64,000 nt of DNA from Streptomyces abikoensis. GTDB taxonomy: Bacteria > Actinomycetota > Actinomycetes > Streptomycetales > Streptomycetaceae. The stretch lies in NCBI RefSeq assembly GCF_014648775.1, contig NZ_BMRT01000003.1, positions 1-64,000 of the forward strand, read 5' to 3'. A program made the position numbers and the translations under genes. The notes under the pieces are model-generated. The model had not been told where the DNA came from, did not search any database, and saw only the letters and a program-made list of their open reading frames with translations. This document shows, piece after piece, positions 1 to 10,388 of this stretch; the first letter of the stretch is position 1; each line of letters opens with the position of its first letter.

Positions 1-140
1 CCTCCGGGCTTCCCTTCGGTGTTTCCAACCTTACCAGATCCGTTTTCCGTTCCGTTCCCGGTCGGAATTCGTTTCCAGCGCCCTGTTGGAGCGGGCTTCC
101 CGACTTTATCAGATTTCTCTGAGCCGGATTTCCACTCGCT
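1..140 (-). promoter_or_regulatory. Leader/promoter region of an rRNA operon that continues past the left edge
   Basis: Read on the minus strand this stretch is AT-richer than its surroundings. It carries the recurring phrases TCTGATAAAGTCGG (about 102-114) and TCTGGTAAGGTTGG (about 26-39), and ends at the edge in CCGAAGGGAAGCCCGGAGG (1-19). I recognise these from memory as hallmarks of the long leader upstream of 16S rRNA in Streptomyces; no search was run. A possible promoter is TGGAAA (129-134), a 17-nt spacer and TGATAA (106-111). The 16S gene would start beyond position 1. I see no gene in 1-303 apart from the hairpin at 208-253. Confidence 0.7.
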
Positions 141-207
141 TTCCGGGAGCCCCGCCCCGCACTCGAAGTGCTGCGGTGTTCCCTCTGCGGTGGAGCCGTA
201 AACGTAC

Positions 208-253
208 TGGACGGCCGCGCCCGATGCAAATCGGCAGCGGGGGCGGCCGTCCA
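208..253 (-). terminator. Hairpin downstream of RNase J
   Basis: An 11-bp perfect stem (208-218 with 243-253) has a smaller inner stem (221-225 with 230-234). It lies about 50 nt after the RNase J stop and before the rRNA leader, where it would stop read-through into the rrn operon. There is no T-tract, as is common for terminators in this GC range. Confidence 0.5.
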
Positions 254-303
254 TACGGCTGATGCCGCGTCAGGCCCCAGGCGGGCCAGACAGGTCAGAC
301 GGG

Positions 304-1989
304 TCAGACCTCGACGACGACCGGGAGGATCATCGGCCGGCGGCGGTAGCTGTCGGAGACCCACTTGCCCACCGAGCGGCGGACGAGCTGCTGGAGCTGG
401 TGGGGCTCGGCGACGCCGTCCGCGGCGGCCCTGGCGATGGCCTCCTCGATCTTCGGGACGACGGCGTTGAACGCCGCGTCCTCGATGCCGGAACCGCGGG
501 CCTGGATCTGCGGGCCGCTGACGACCTTGCCGGTCGTGCTGTCGACGACCACGAAGACGGAGATGATGCCCTCGTCCCCGAGGATGCGGCGGTCCTTCAG
601 CGAGGCCTCGGTGACGTCGCCGACCGAGAGGCCGTCCACGTACACATAGCCGGCCTGCACCTTGCCGACGATCTTCGCCTGGCCGTCGACCAGGTCGACC
701 ACCACTCCGTCCTCGGCGATGACGATGTGGTTCTTGGGAATACCCGTCAGAGCGCCCAGTTCGGCGTTGGCACGCAGGTGGCGCCATTCGCCGTGGACCG
801 GCATCAGGTTCTTCGGCTTGCAGATGTTGTAGAAGTACAGCAGCTCGCCGGCGGAGGCGTGGCCCGAGACGTGCACGCGGGCGTTGCCCTTGTGGACGAC
901 GTTGGCACCCCAGCGGGTGAGGCCGTTGATCACGCGGTAGACCGCGTTCTCGTTGCCCGGGATCAGGGACGACGCGAGGATCACGGTGTCGCCGCGGACG
1001 ATCCGGATCTGGTGGTCGCGGTTGGCCATGCGCGAGAGCGCGGCCATCGGCTCGCCCTGGGAACCGGTGCAGACGAGCACGACCTCGTCGTCCGGCAGGT
1101 CGTCGAGGGTCTTGACGTCGACGACGAGACCGGCCGGGACCCGCAGATAGCCCAGGTCACGGGCGATGCCCATGTTGCGGACCATCGAGCGGCCGACGAA
1201 GGCGACCCGGCGCCCGTACTCGTGGGCGGCGTCGAGGATCTGCTGGATGCGGTGGACGTGGCTGGCGAAGCTGGCCACGATGATCCGCTTCTGCGCGCCC
1301 GCGAAGACCTGGCGCAGCACGCCCGAGATGTCGCGCTCGGGCGGGACGAAGCCGGGGACCTCCGCGTTGGTGGAGTCCACCAGCAGCAGGTCGATGCCCT
1401 CCTCGCCGAGCTTGGCGAAGGCCGGGAGGTCGGTGAGGCGGCCGTCCAGCGGGAGCTGGTCCATCTTGAAGTCGCCGGTGTGCACGGCCATGCCCGCGGG
1501 GGTGCGGATGGCGACGGCCAGGGCGTCCGGGATGGAGTGGTTGACCGCGACGAACTCGCAGTCGAAGGGGCCCAGGCGCTCGCGGTCGCCCTCGGCGACC
1601 TCGAGGGTGTACGGGCGGATGCGGTGCTCCTGGAGCTTCGCCTCGATCAGGGCGAGGGTCAGCTTGGAGCCGATCAGGGGAATGTCCGGCTTCTCGCGGA
1701 GCAGGAAGGGGACGCCGCCGATGTGGTCCTCGTGGCCGTGCGTGAGCACGATGCCCTCGACGTCGTCGAGGCGGTCCCGGATGGACGAGAAGTCGGGCAG
1801 GATCAGATCGACTCCGGGCTGCTCCTCCTCGGGGAAAAGCACTCCGCAGTCGACGATCAGCAGGCGGCCGTCGTACTCGAAGACCGTCATGTTGCGGCCG
1901 ATCTCACCGAGACCGCCGAGCGGGGTGACGCGCAGGCCGCCCTTGGGAAGCTTCGGCGGCGCGCCGAGTTCAGGGTGCGGGTGGCTCAA
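304..1989 (-). CDS. rnj: Ribonuclease J
   Basis: A metallo-beta-lactamase/beta-CASP ribonuclease of 561 residues that acts in cytoplasmic mRNA decay and rRNA maturation. The zinc-binding HGHEDH motif is at about residues 84-89. The protein opens with the conserved segment LRVTPLGGLGEIGRNM, and the C-terminal region fits the family's usual length of about 560. I chose the TTG at 1989 because AGGAGAG lies just upstream and the protein then begins MSHPHPELG; the longer reading from 2061 adds 24 non-conserved residues encoded by a hairpin. dapA lies upstream on the same strand, 139 bp away, separated by tandem repeats. Function is assigned by family motifs and is secure. Confidence 0.95.
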   Translation of the reverse strand: MSHPHPELGAPPKLPKGGLRVTPLGGLGEIGRNMTVFEYDGRLLIVDCGVLFPEEEQPGVDLILPDFSSIRDRLDDVEGIVLTHGHEDHIGGVPFLLREKPDIPLIGSKLTLALIEAKLQEHRIRPYTLEVAEGDRERLGPFDCEFVAVNHSIPDALAVAIRTPAGMAVHTGDFKMDQLPLDGRLTDLPAFAKLGEEGIDLLLVDSTNAEVPGFVPPERDISGVLRQVFAGAQKRIIVASFASHVHRIQQILDAAHEYGRRVAFVGRSMVRNMGIARDLGYLRVPAGLVVDVKTLDDLPDDEVVLVCTGSQGEPMAALSRMANRDHQIRIVRGDTVILASSLIPGNENAVYRVINGLTRWGANVVHKGNARVHVSGHASAGELLYFYNICKPKNLMPVHGEWRHLRANAELGALTGIPKNHIVIAEDGVVVDLVDGQAKIVGKVQAGYVYVDGLSVGDVTEASLKDRRILGDEGIISVFVVVDSTTGKVVSGPQIQARGSGIEDAAFNAVVPKIEEAIARAAADGVAEPHQLQQLVRRSVGKWVSDSYRRRPMILPVVVEV

Positions 1990-2006
1990 AAGACTCTCCT
2001 CACCAC

Positions 2007-2040
2007 GCGCGCCACATGCCCCTCCGGGCACATGGCGCGC
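2007..2040 (-). promoter_or_regulatory. Hairpin in the RNase J 5' leader
   Basis: GCGCGCCA pairs with TGGCGCGC, and after two mismatches GCCC pairs with GGGC. On the minus strand it ends about 17 nt before the RNase J start, next to the ribosome-binding site. It could end dapA transcripts or act as a leader structure for RNase J; the sequence cannot decide. Confidence 0.4.
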
Positions 2041-2066
2041 ATGACATTCGTGCACTTGCAATTGTT

Positions 2067-2117
2067 TTCGATCTTCAGTTTTGCTCGATCTTCAGTTGTT
2101 CTCGGTATTCGGTTGTG
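2067..2117. repeat. Three tandem 17-bp repeats between dapA and RNase J
   Basis: Units at 2067-2083, 2084-2100 and 2101-2117 share the pattern YTCGATCTTCAGTTNTN. The first two share an exact 13-mer, TCGATCTTCAGTT (2068-2080 and 2085-2097); the third is diverged. The block is AT-rich and non-coding and starts 12 bp past the dapA stop. Confidence 0.7.
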
Positions 2118-2128
2118 AAGTCTGGGTG

Positions 2129-3037
2129 CTAGAGCTGTACCCCGCCGGCGGCGAGATCGCTCTTGAGCTGCTCGGTCTGCTCGTCCGTGAGGCCGATGAG
2201 GGGCAGCCGCACCGGGCCCGCGGGCAGGCCCTGGAGCGCCAGGGCGGCCTTGGTGGTGATCAAGCCCTGGGTGCGGAACATACCGGTGTACACGGGCAGC
2301 AGGCGCCGGTGGATCTCGGCCGCCTTGTCGACGTCGCCGGATCGGTGTGCCTCGAGCATCGCGCGGAGCTCGGTGGTGACGAGGTGGCTGACGACGGAGA
2401 CGTAACCCACGGCGCCGATGGACAGCAGCGGCAGGTTGAGCATGTCGTCGCCGGAGTACCAGGCGAGGCCCGAGCGGGCCATGGCCCAGCTCGCCGCGCC
2501 GAGGTCGCCCTTGGCGTCCTTGTTGGCGACGACGCGCGGGTGCTCGGCGATGCGGACCATCGTCTCGGTCTCGATCTCGACGCCGCTGCGGCCGGGGATG
2601 TCGTAGATCATCACGGGCAGGCCCGTGGCGTCGGCGATCGCCGTGAAGTGGCGGCGCAGGCCCTCCTGCGGGGGCTTGCTGTAGTAGGGCGTGACCGCGA
2701 GGAGGCCGTGGGCGCCCGCCTGCTCGGCGGCGCGGGCCAGCTCGATGCTGTGGTGGGTGTCGTTGGTGCCGGCTCCGGCGACGACGTGGGCGCGGTCGCC
2801 GACCGCTTCGACCACGGCGCGTACGAGCTGGGTTTTCTCCGCATCGCTGGTGGTCGGGGACTCACCGGTGGTGCCATTGACGACAAGGCCGTCGTTGCCT
2901 GCGTCCACGAGGTGGGCGGCGAGGCGCTGAGCGCCGTCGAGATCGAGGGCGCCGTCGGCGGTGAAGGGCGTGACCATGGCGGTCAGGACCCGCCCGAAGG
3001 GCGTCTGCGGTGTGGAGGTCGGAGCCATAGGGGCCAC
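2129..3037 (-). CDS. dapA: 4-hydroxy-tetrahydrodipicolinate synthase
   Basis: Condenses pyruvate with aspartate semialdehyde, the first committed step of the lysine/diaminopimelate branch that feeds peptidoglycan; cytoplasmic. The 302-residue protein has the family hallmarks: the GTTGES loop near residue 55, the YYSKP tyrosine region and the Schiff-base lysine in VVANKDAKGD. A GTG at 3037 gives MAPMAP; an in-frame ATG three codons later (3028) is equally possible because neither has a strong ribosome-binding site. dapB lies about 3 kb away on the same strand, so the pathway genes are neighbours but not one operon. Confidence 0.96.
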   Translation of the reverse strand: MAPMAPTSTPQTPFGRVLTAMVTPFTADGALDLDGAQRLAAHLVDAGNDGLVVNGTTGESPTTSDAEKTQLVRAVVEAVGDRAHVVAGAGTNDTHHSIELARAAEQAGAHGLLAVTPYYSKPPQEGLRRHFTAIADATGLPVMIYDIPGRSGVEIETETMVRIAEHPRVVANKDAKGDLGAASWAMARSGLAWYSGDDMLNLPLLSIGAVGYVSVVSHLVTTELRAMLEAHRSGDVDKAAEIHRRLLPVYTGMFRTQGLITTKAALALQGLPAGPVRLPLIGLTDEQTEQLKSDLAAGGVQL

Positions 3038-3084
3038 GCTACTCGTTGCTCACCGTGAGGTACCCCCTCGGGGAGTGCCTAAAG

Positions 3085-3136
3085 GGATCCCGGCACTGCC
3101 TGCTCGGGGGTTCAAGCAGTGCCGGGTCCGTTTTTT
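3085..3136. terminator. Strong hairpin between thyX and dapA
   Basis: A 14-bp stem with one bulged T (3085-3099 with 3116-3129). A run of six T follows on the plus strand (3131-3136); on the minus strand the stem is followed by CCCTTTAGG. It most plausibly terminates thyX on the minus strand. The better T-tract faces the other way, so it may also stop antisense transcription coming out of dapA. Confidence 0.75.
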
Positions 3137-3244
3137 CAGCGTAGATGAAGGTGACGAAACGCCGCAATACGGACACCTCGCCCGCTGGTCCCGTAGCAGC
3201 GCGTCACCGCTGGTCGACGCGCCCTGCGGGGCGGGCGACGCGAC

Positions 3245-3985
3245 CTACGGGGCGACGCGGCCGTTCTTGTTGAAGGCCTCGTAGGTGAGCGGCATGAGCT
3301 CGGCCCACGCCGCCTCCATCTTCTCGCCCACCATCTCGATCTCCCGCTGCGGGAACGAGGGGACCTTCGCCAGCTCGTGCTGGGTGCGCAGCCCCAGGAA
3401 GTGCATCAGGGAGCGGGCGTTGCACGTGGCGTACATCGAGGAGAAGAGGCCGACGGGAAGGACCGATCGGGCGACCTCTCGGGCGACACCGGCGGCCAGC
3501 ATCTCCTGGTACGCCTCGTACGCCTGGCGGTAGCTGTCCTCCATGGCGCGGCCGGTCAGCTCGTGCTGCGCCTGGGTGCCCTCGACGAAGACGTACTTGC
3601 CCGGGCGGCCCTCCTGGACCAGCTTGCGGGACTCGCCCGGCACGTAGAAGACGGGCTCCAGCTCGCGGTAGCGGCCGGACTCCTCGTTGTACGACCAGCC
3701 GACGCGGTGCCGCATGAACTCGCGGAAGACGAAGATCGGGGCGCTGATGAAGAAGGTCATCGAGTTGTGCTCGAAGGGGCTGCCGTGGCGGTCGCGCATC
3801 AGGTAATTGATGAGCCCCTTGGACCGCTCGGGGTCCTTGGTGATCTCTTCGAGGGACTGCTCGCCGGCCGTGGAGACCCGGGCCGCCCACAGCACGTCCG
3901 AGTCGGCCGCGCTGTGCTTGACCAGCTCGACGGTCACATCGCTGCGGAACCTGGGCTTCAAGTCCTCGGTGGGGGTGTCGCTCAC
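3245..3985 (-). CDS. thyX: Flavin-dependent thymidylate synthase
   Basis: Makes dTMP from dUMP using reduced FAD and methylene-tetrahydrofolate; cytoplasmic. The protein has 246 residues. The signature region reads RHRVGWSYNEESGR (residues 92-105), so the RHR and the active-site serine are one residue further apart than in the textbook RHRX7S pattern. The C-terminal segment LMHFLGLRTQ is also typical. A hairpin follows the gene, and the gene to its left upstream side is divergent (4230). No thyA is seen in this window. The assignment is firm. Confidence 0.96.
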   Translation of the reverse strand: MSDTPTEDLKPRFRSDVTVELVKHSAADSDVLWAARVSTAGEQSLEEITKDPERSKGLINYLMRDRHGSPFEHNSMTFFISAPIFVFREFMRHRVGWSYNEESGRYRELEPVFYVPGESRKLVQEGRPGKYVFVEGTQAQHELTGRAMEDSYRQAYEAYQEMLAAGVAREVARSVLPVGLFSSMYATCNARSLMHFLGLRTQHELAKVPSFPQREIEMVGEKMEAAWAELMPLTYEAFNKNGRVAP

Positions 3986-4229
3986 CGGCGGGGTCCTTCC
4001 TTGTGCTGTTGTGCTTGGCCGCCGCCAAGCCTAAGCGCCACCACTGACACCCGGCCGACACCGGCCCGCGGGCGGCCCCCGGTGGCCGCCCGGTTCCCGC
4101 TGCCACAGGAAGGCCCGGCACGCCAGTTGATATTTTTCACAGAAGTTATGGAGAATCGGGCACCTCTTGCCCGGTTCGCGCGTCTTCAGGTGTGACAGCA
4201 CACTTTCGAGGTTCCTAGGAGAGCCCACC

Positions 4230-4472
4230 ATGTTCCGCCGGCGAGAGCCCGTGCCGTTCGCCTTCGTCGCCGAGGCCGAGCGCTACCGCAGCAACGTCAC
4301 CCCGCCGCCCCGAGGCGGTGCCAGTCGTTCGGAGATACTCGGCCGGACGCTGGTGGGGCTGACGGTGGCGGCAGGACTGATAGGCGCGCTGCTGTTCGGA
4401 ATGCCGTCGCTGGAGACGGGTCAGCAGAACCCGGGCCACAGCCAGAAGTCCGAGGCCAACGCGGGCCGCTGA
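4230..4472 (+). CDS. Small single-pass membrane protein of unknown function
   Basis: An 80-residue protein with a basic N-terminus (MFRRREPVPFAF), one hydrophobic segment (about residues 47-63, TLVGLTVAAGLIGALLFG) and a polar tail. The ATG at 4230 has AGGAGAG six bases upstream, which favours it over the earlier in-frame ATG at 4167. The 5' leader holds a 9-bp hairpin (4154-4176). It is divergent from thyX. I recognise it only as a short conserved-looking actinobacterial membrane protein and assign no role. Confidence 0.75.
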   Translation: MFRRREPVPFAFVAEAERYRSNVTPPPRGGASRSEILGRTLVGLTVAAGLIGALLFGMPSLETGQQNPGHSQKSEANAGR

Positions 4473-4548
4473 TCATTGGCCCGGGGGCACCGGATACCCT
4501 CACCGCGCACAGTCGTTCGACTGTGGGTATGTGAGTGAGGAACCCGTC

Positions 4549-5172
4549 GTGCCCCTGCCCTTTCCGACAGCCGAACGCGACGGCGACATCGCGACCACGA
4601 CCGACACGACCACGACCGTCGACCCGAACACGACCGTCAAGAAGAGCGCGACCGACACCATCGCCGCGCTCCTCGCCTCAGAGGACCTGTACGAGGACCA
4701 CCGCCGTTGGCGGCGCCCGTACCACCCCGGTCCGCTGCGGGTGGGGGGCGCGGCGATGCTGCTCCTGCTGGCCGCGTACCTCCTGGTGTCCGGCGTGATC
4801 ATCGCCGCGGCGGGGGCACTGCCCGGTGCGGGCGTCTGCTTCGCGATCGCCGCCGTGCTGATCACGATCGCGGTGCGGACGGTGCGCACGGGCATCTGGG
4901 TGAGCCCCCAGGGGCTGCGTCAGCAGCGGCTGCTGCGCGCCGTGACGCTGTCGTGGGCCGAGGTGGCCGAGGTGCGGACCGTGCAGCAGCCGGTGCGAGT
5001 GGTGGGGACGCCGCGGACCGCACAGGGGCAGGCGCTCGTGGTGCGGCGTACCGACGGCGGGACGCTGCCCGTGCTGGTGACCGACCGCAACGCCGATTTC
5101 GTGGGGCGGCCGCAGGCCTTCGCGGCGGCGGCGGACGCCCTCGAGGACCGGGTGGCCGAGTTCACGGCGTAG
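4549..5172 (+). CDS. Membrane protein with a bacterial PH-like domain
   Basis: About 207 residues: a polar, Thr/Asp-rich N-terminus, two hydrophobic helices (MLLLLAAYLLVSGVIIAAAG and ALPGAGVCFAIAAVLITIAV) and a C-terminal domain starting RTGIWVSPQGLRQQRLL. That domain resembles the bacterial PH domain of the actinobacterial low-molecular-weight antigen 6 type. I prefer the GTG at 4549 because TGAGGA lies seven bases upstream. The GTG at 4531 lacks a site and sits right after a small hairpin (4508-4525). The function is not known. A strong terminator follows at 5201. Confidence 0.8.
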   Translation: MPLPFPTAERDGDIATTTDTTTTVDPNTTVKKSATDTIAALLASEDLYEDHRRWRRPYHPGPLRVGGAAMLLLLAAYLLVSGVIIAAAGALPGAGVCFAIAAVLITIAVRTVRTGIWVSPQGLRQQRLLRAVTLSWAEVAEVRTVQQPVRVVGTPRTAQGQALVVRRTDGGTLPVLVTDRNADFVGRPQAFAAAADALEDRVAEFTA

Positions 5173-5200
5173 CCGGAGCGGATGACGAGCGGATGGCGGA

Positions 5201-5227
5201 AGGGCCGGGGCTTCGCGCCCCGGCCCT
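5201..5227 (+). terminator. Terminator after the PH-domain gene
   Basis: AGGGCCGGGG (5201-5210) pairs perfectly with CCCCGGCCCT (5218-5227) around a 7-nt loop. It lies between two convergent genes. Confidence 0.75.
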
Positions 5228-5230
5228 TCG

Positions 5231-5270
5231 TCGTCTCGTCGTCTCAGGCGTCGTCTCGTCGTCTCAGGCG
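5231..5270. repeat. Exact 20-bp tandem duplication at a gene's 3' end
   Basis: The block 5231-5250 (TCGTCTCGTCGTCTCAGGCG) is repeated exactly at 5251-5270. The second copy contains the stop codon of the minus-strand gene ending at 5264, so the first copy carries a duplicate in-phase tail just after the stop. Confidence 0.85.
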
Positions 5271-5725
5271 CTCAGGGCGCTGATCTGCTTGCCGTCGTGG
5301 AGGGCGATCGCCCGCTGCATCGCCTTGCGGGCCCTGGGGGTGTCACGGGCGTCGTGGTAGGCGACCGCGAGGCGGAACCAGCAGCGCCAGTCGCCCGGGG
5401 CCTCTTCCGTCTCGGCCTTGCGGCGGGCGAAGACCTCGTCCGCCGAATCCCGGTCGATCCGGCCGCCGGGCGTCCGTACGAGCTCGTCGACCGGGAGGCC
5501 GCCCTCGGCCTCCAGCTCGCGGGCCAGCCGGTTGGCGTCGCGGGCGAACTTGGTGGTCCGGTAGAGGAACCAGGCCCCGATGAACGGCAGGATCATCACC
5601 GCCAGCCCGAAGGCGACGGTGACGACGGTGCCCTGCTGGATGAGCATCACGCCGCGGCTGCCGACCAGGACGAAGTAGACGACCAGGACGGCGGCCAGGG
5701 CGAAATAGACGATCTTGGCGCGCAC
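5264..5725 (-). CDS. Small membrane protein with a TPR-like C-terminus
   Basis: A 153-residue protein with two N-terminal hydrophobic helices (about 5-27 and 36-56, the latter VAFGLAVMILPFIGAWFLY). Its cytosolic C-terminal half looks like one or two tetratricopeptide-type helical pairs (WRCWFRLAVAYHDARDTPRARKA, split here at about residue 115). It starts five bases after the dapB stop, so the two are probably co-transcribed. The role is unknown. Its 3' end has been duplicated as an exact 20-bp repeat without changing the protein. Confidence 0.8.
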   Translation of the reverse strand: MRAKIVYFALAAVLVVYFVLVGSRGVMLIQQGTVVTVAFGLAVMILPFIGAWFLYRTTKFARDANRLARELEAEGGLPVDELVRTPGGRIDRDSADEVFARRKAETEEAPGDWRCWFRLAVAYHDARDTPRARKAMQRAIALHDGKQISALSA

Positions 5726-5730
5726 GGTAC

Positions 5731-7912
<2,182 letters not shown>

Positions 7913-7916
<4 letters not shown>

Positions 7917-10132
7917 TTGGCGGACTCGTCCTTAGCAGCCTCGTCGCCGTCCTCGCCCTCGATCACGGGGATCAGGGAGAGCTTGCCGCGCTGGTCGATC
8001 TCGGCGATCTCGACCTGGACCTTGGCACCGACGCCGAGGACGTCCTCGACGTTCTCCACGCGCTTGCCGCCGGCGAGCTTGCGGATCTGCGAGATGTGCA
8101 GCAGGCCGTCCTTGCCCGGGAGCAGGGAGACGAACGCGCCGAAGGTCGTGGTCTTGACGACCGTGCCCAGGTAGCGCTCGCCGACCTCCGGCATGGTCGG
8201 GTTGGCGATGCCGTTGATCGTGGCGCGGGCGGCCTCGGCGGCCGGGCCGTCGGCGGCACCGATGTAGATGGTGCCGTCGTCCTCGATCGTGATCTCGGCG
8301 CCGGTGTCCTCCTGGATCTGGTTGATCATCTTGCCCTTGGGGCCGATGACCTCACCGATCTTGTCCACGGGGATCTTGACGGTGATGATCCGCGGGGCGT
8401 TCGGGGACATCTCGTCCGGCGTGTCGATCGCTTCCATCATCACGTCGAGGATGTGGAGGCGGGCGTCGCGGGCCTGCTTGAGGGCCGCGGCCAGGACGGA
8501 GGCCGGGATGCCGTCCAGCTTGGTGTCGAGCTGGAGGGCGGTCACGAACTCCTTGGTGCCGGCGACCTTGAAGTCCATGTCGCCGAAGGCGTCCTCCGCA
8601 CCGAGGATGTCGGTGAGGGCGACGTAGTGGATCTTGCCGTCGATCTCCTGGGAGATCAGGCCCATGGCGATGCCGGCGACGGGGGCCTTCAGCGGCACAC
8701 CGGCGTTCAGCAGCGACATGGTGGAGGCGCAGACCGAGCCCATGGAGGTGGAGCCGTTGGAGCCGAGGGCCTCGGACACCTGGCGGATCGCGTAGGGGAA
8801 CTCCTCGCGCGTCGGCAGGACCGGCACGATCGCGCGCTCGGCGAGCGCGCCGTGGCCGATCTCGCGGCGCTTGGGGGAGCCGACGCGGCCCGTCTCACCG
8901 ACGGAGTACGGCGGGAAGTTGTAGTTGTGCATGTAGCGCTTGCGGGTCACCGGGGAGAGGGTGTCCAGCTGCTGCTCCATGCGGAGCATGTTGAGGGTGG
9001 TGACGCCCAGGATCTGGGTCTCGCCACGCTCGAACAGGGCGGAGCCGTGCACGCGCGGGATCGCCTCGACCTCGGCGGCCAGCGTACGGATGTCCGTGAT
9101 GCCACGGCCGTCGATGCGGACCTTGTCCTTGATGACGCGCTCGCGCACCAGCGACTTGGTCAGCGAGCGGTACGCGGCGGAGATCTCCTTCTCGCGGCCC
9201 TCGAACTGCGGGAGCAGCTTCTCGGCGGCGAGCTCCTTGACGCGGTCCAGCTCGGCCTCGCGCTCCTGCTTGCCGGCGATGGTGAGCGCCTGGGACAGCT
9301 CGGTGCGGACGGCGGCGGTCAGGGCCTCCAGGACGTCGTCCTGGTAGTCGAGGAAGACCGGGAAGTCGGCGGTCGGCTTGGCGGCCTTCGAGGCGAGCTC
9401 GGCCTGGGCCTTGCAGAGCACCTTGATGAAGGGCTTCGCGGCCTCGAGACCGGCGGCGACGATCTCCTCGGTCGGGGCCTCGGCGCCGTCCTTGACGAGC
9501 TGGATGGTCTTCTCGGTGGCCTCGGCCTCGACCATCATGATCGCGACGTCGCCGTCCTCCAGGGTGCGGCCCGCGACCACCATGTCGAAGACGGCGTCCT
9601 CGAGCTCGGTGTGGGTCGGGAAGGCCACCCACTGGCCCTTGATCAGCGCGACGCGGACGCCGCCGATCGGGCCGGAGAAGGGCAGGCCGGCCAGCTGCGT
9701 GGAGCAGGAGGCGGCGTTGATCGCGATGACGTCGTACAGGTGGTCCGGGTTGAGGGCCATGACCGTGGCGACGACCTGGATCTCGTTGCGCAGGCCCTTC
9801 TTGAAGGACGGGCGCAGCGGGCGGTCGATCAGACGGCAGGTGAGGATCGCGTCCTCGGAGGGGCGGCCCTCACGGCGGAAGAAGGAGCCGGGAATCTTGC
9901 CGGCCGAGTACATCCGCTCCTCGACGTCCACCGTGAGGGGGAAGAAGTCGAGCTGGTCCTTGGGCTTCTTCGACGCGGTCGTGGCCGAGAGCACCATGGT
10001 GTCGTCGTCCAGGTAGGCCACGGCGGAGCCGGCGGCCTGACGGGCCAGGCGGCCGGTCTCGAAGCGGATGGTGCGGGTGCCGAAGGCGCCGTTGTCGATG
10101 ACGGCCTCGGCGTAGTGGGTCTCGTTCTCCAC
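7913..10132 (-). CDS. pnp: Polynucleotide phosphorylase / guanosine pentaphosphate synthetase
   Basis: A 3'-5' phosphorolytic exoribonuclease which in Streptomyces also adds 3' tails to RNA. The 739-residue protein has two RNase PH-like cores (N-terminal, and about residues 340-560 with [13 protein letters not shown]), a KH domain ([17 protein letters not shown]) and an S1 domain ([18 protein letters not shown]). The GTG at 10132 has GAGGAGA about nine bases upstream. It follows rpsO, as in most bacteria, and overlaps the next gene by four bases. The assignment is secure. Confidence 0.97.
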
Positions 10133-10341
10133 CAGGGATATCTCCTCTTCTGCGTCGCCGCCCGTGTGGCGGTGACGGTGGCGGAGGGGCGTCTCGGCTG
10201 GCCGGTCTTCGATCGAAGCACCCGGATTTCCCTGATCCGGGGGCCACTACCGAGGACCGGCGGCGAGCGGAGCGCTCCTCCTCATACGGTTTCGCGTTGT
10301 GGGGTCCAGACTACAAAGCTTCTGCTTCCCACGAGATACGC
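10133..10341 (-). promoter_or_regulatory. Structured pnp leader and probable pnp promoter region
   Basis: This 209-bp gap between the rpsO hairpin and pnp contains a perfect 12-bp palindrome, CTTCGATCGAAG (10207-10218), a 7-bp hairpin (CCCGGAT at 10221-10227 with ATCCGGG at 10235-10241) and a -10-like TAGTCT on the minus strand (about 10310). Streptomyces pnp is known to be expressed both by read-through from rpsO and from its own promoter. The exact promoter is inferred. Confidence 0.45.
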
Positions 10342-10379
10342 AAAGGGAGCGGCCCCCAGAACGTGGGAACCGCTCCCTT
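10342..10379 (-). terminator. rpsO-pnp intergenic hairpin
   Basis: A perfect 10-bp stem, AAGGGAGCGG with CCGCTCCCTT, with extra inner pairing, lies about ten bases after the rpsO stop and is followed on the minus strand by TTTGCG. It may be a partial terminator or an RNA processing site. In Streptomyces the rpsO-pnp intergenic stem-loop is a known place of transcript processing. Confidence 0.7.
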
Positions 10380-10388
10380 CATGGCGTC

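Noticed and set aside
1990-2061. An extended N-terminus for RNase J
   Set aside because: These codons overlap a hairpin and the ribosome-binding site, and are not like the family start.
3107-3125. A GGGGGTTCAAGC stretch resembling a tRNA T-arm
   Set aside because: It is the loop and arm of the terminator hairpin; no acceptor or anticodon stem surrounds it.
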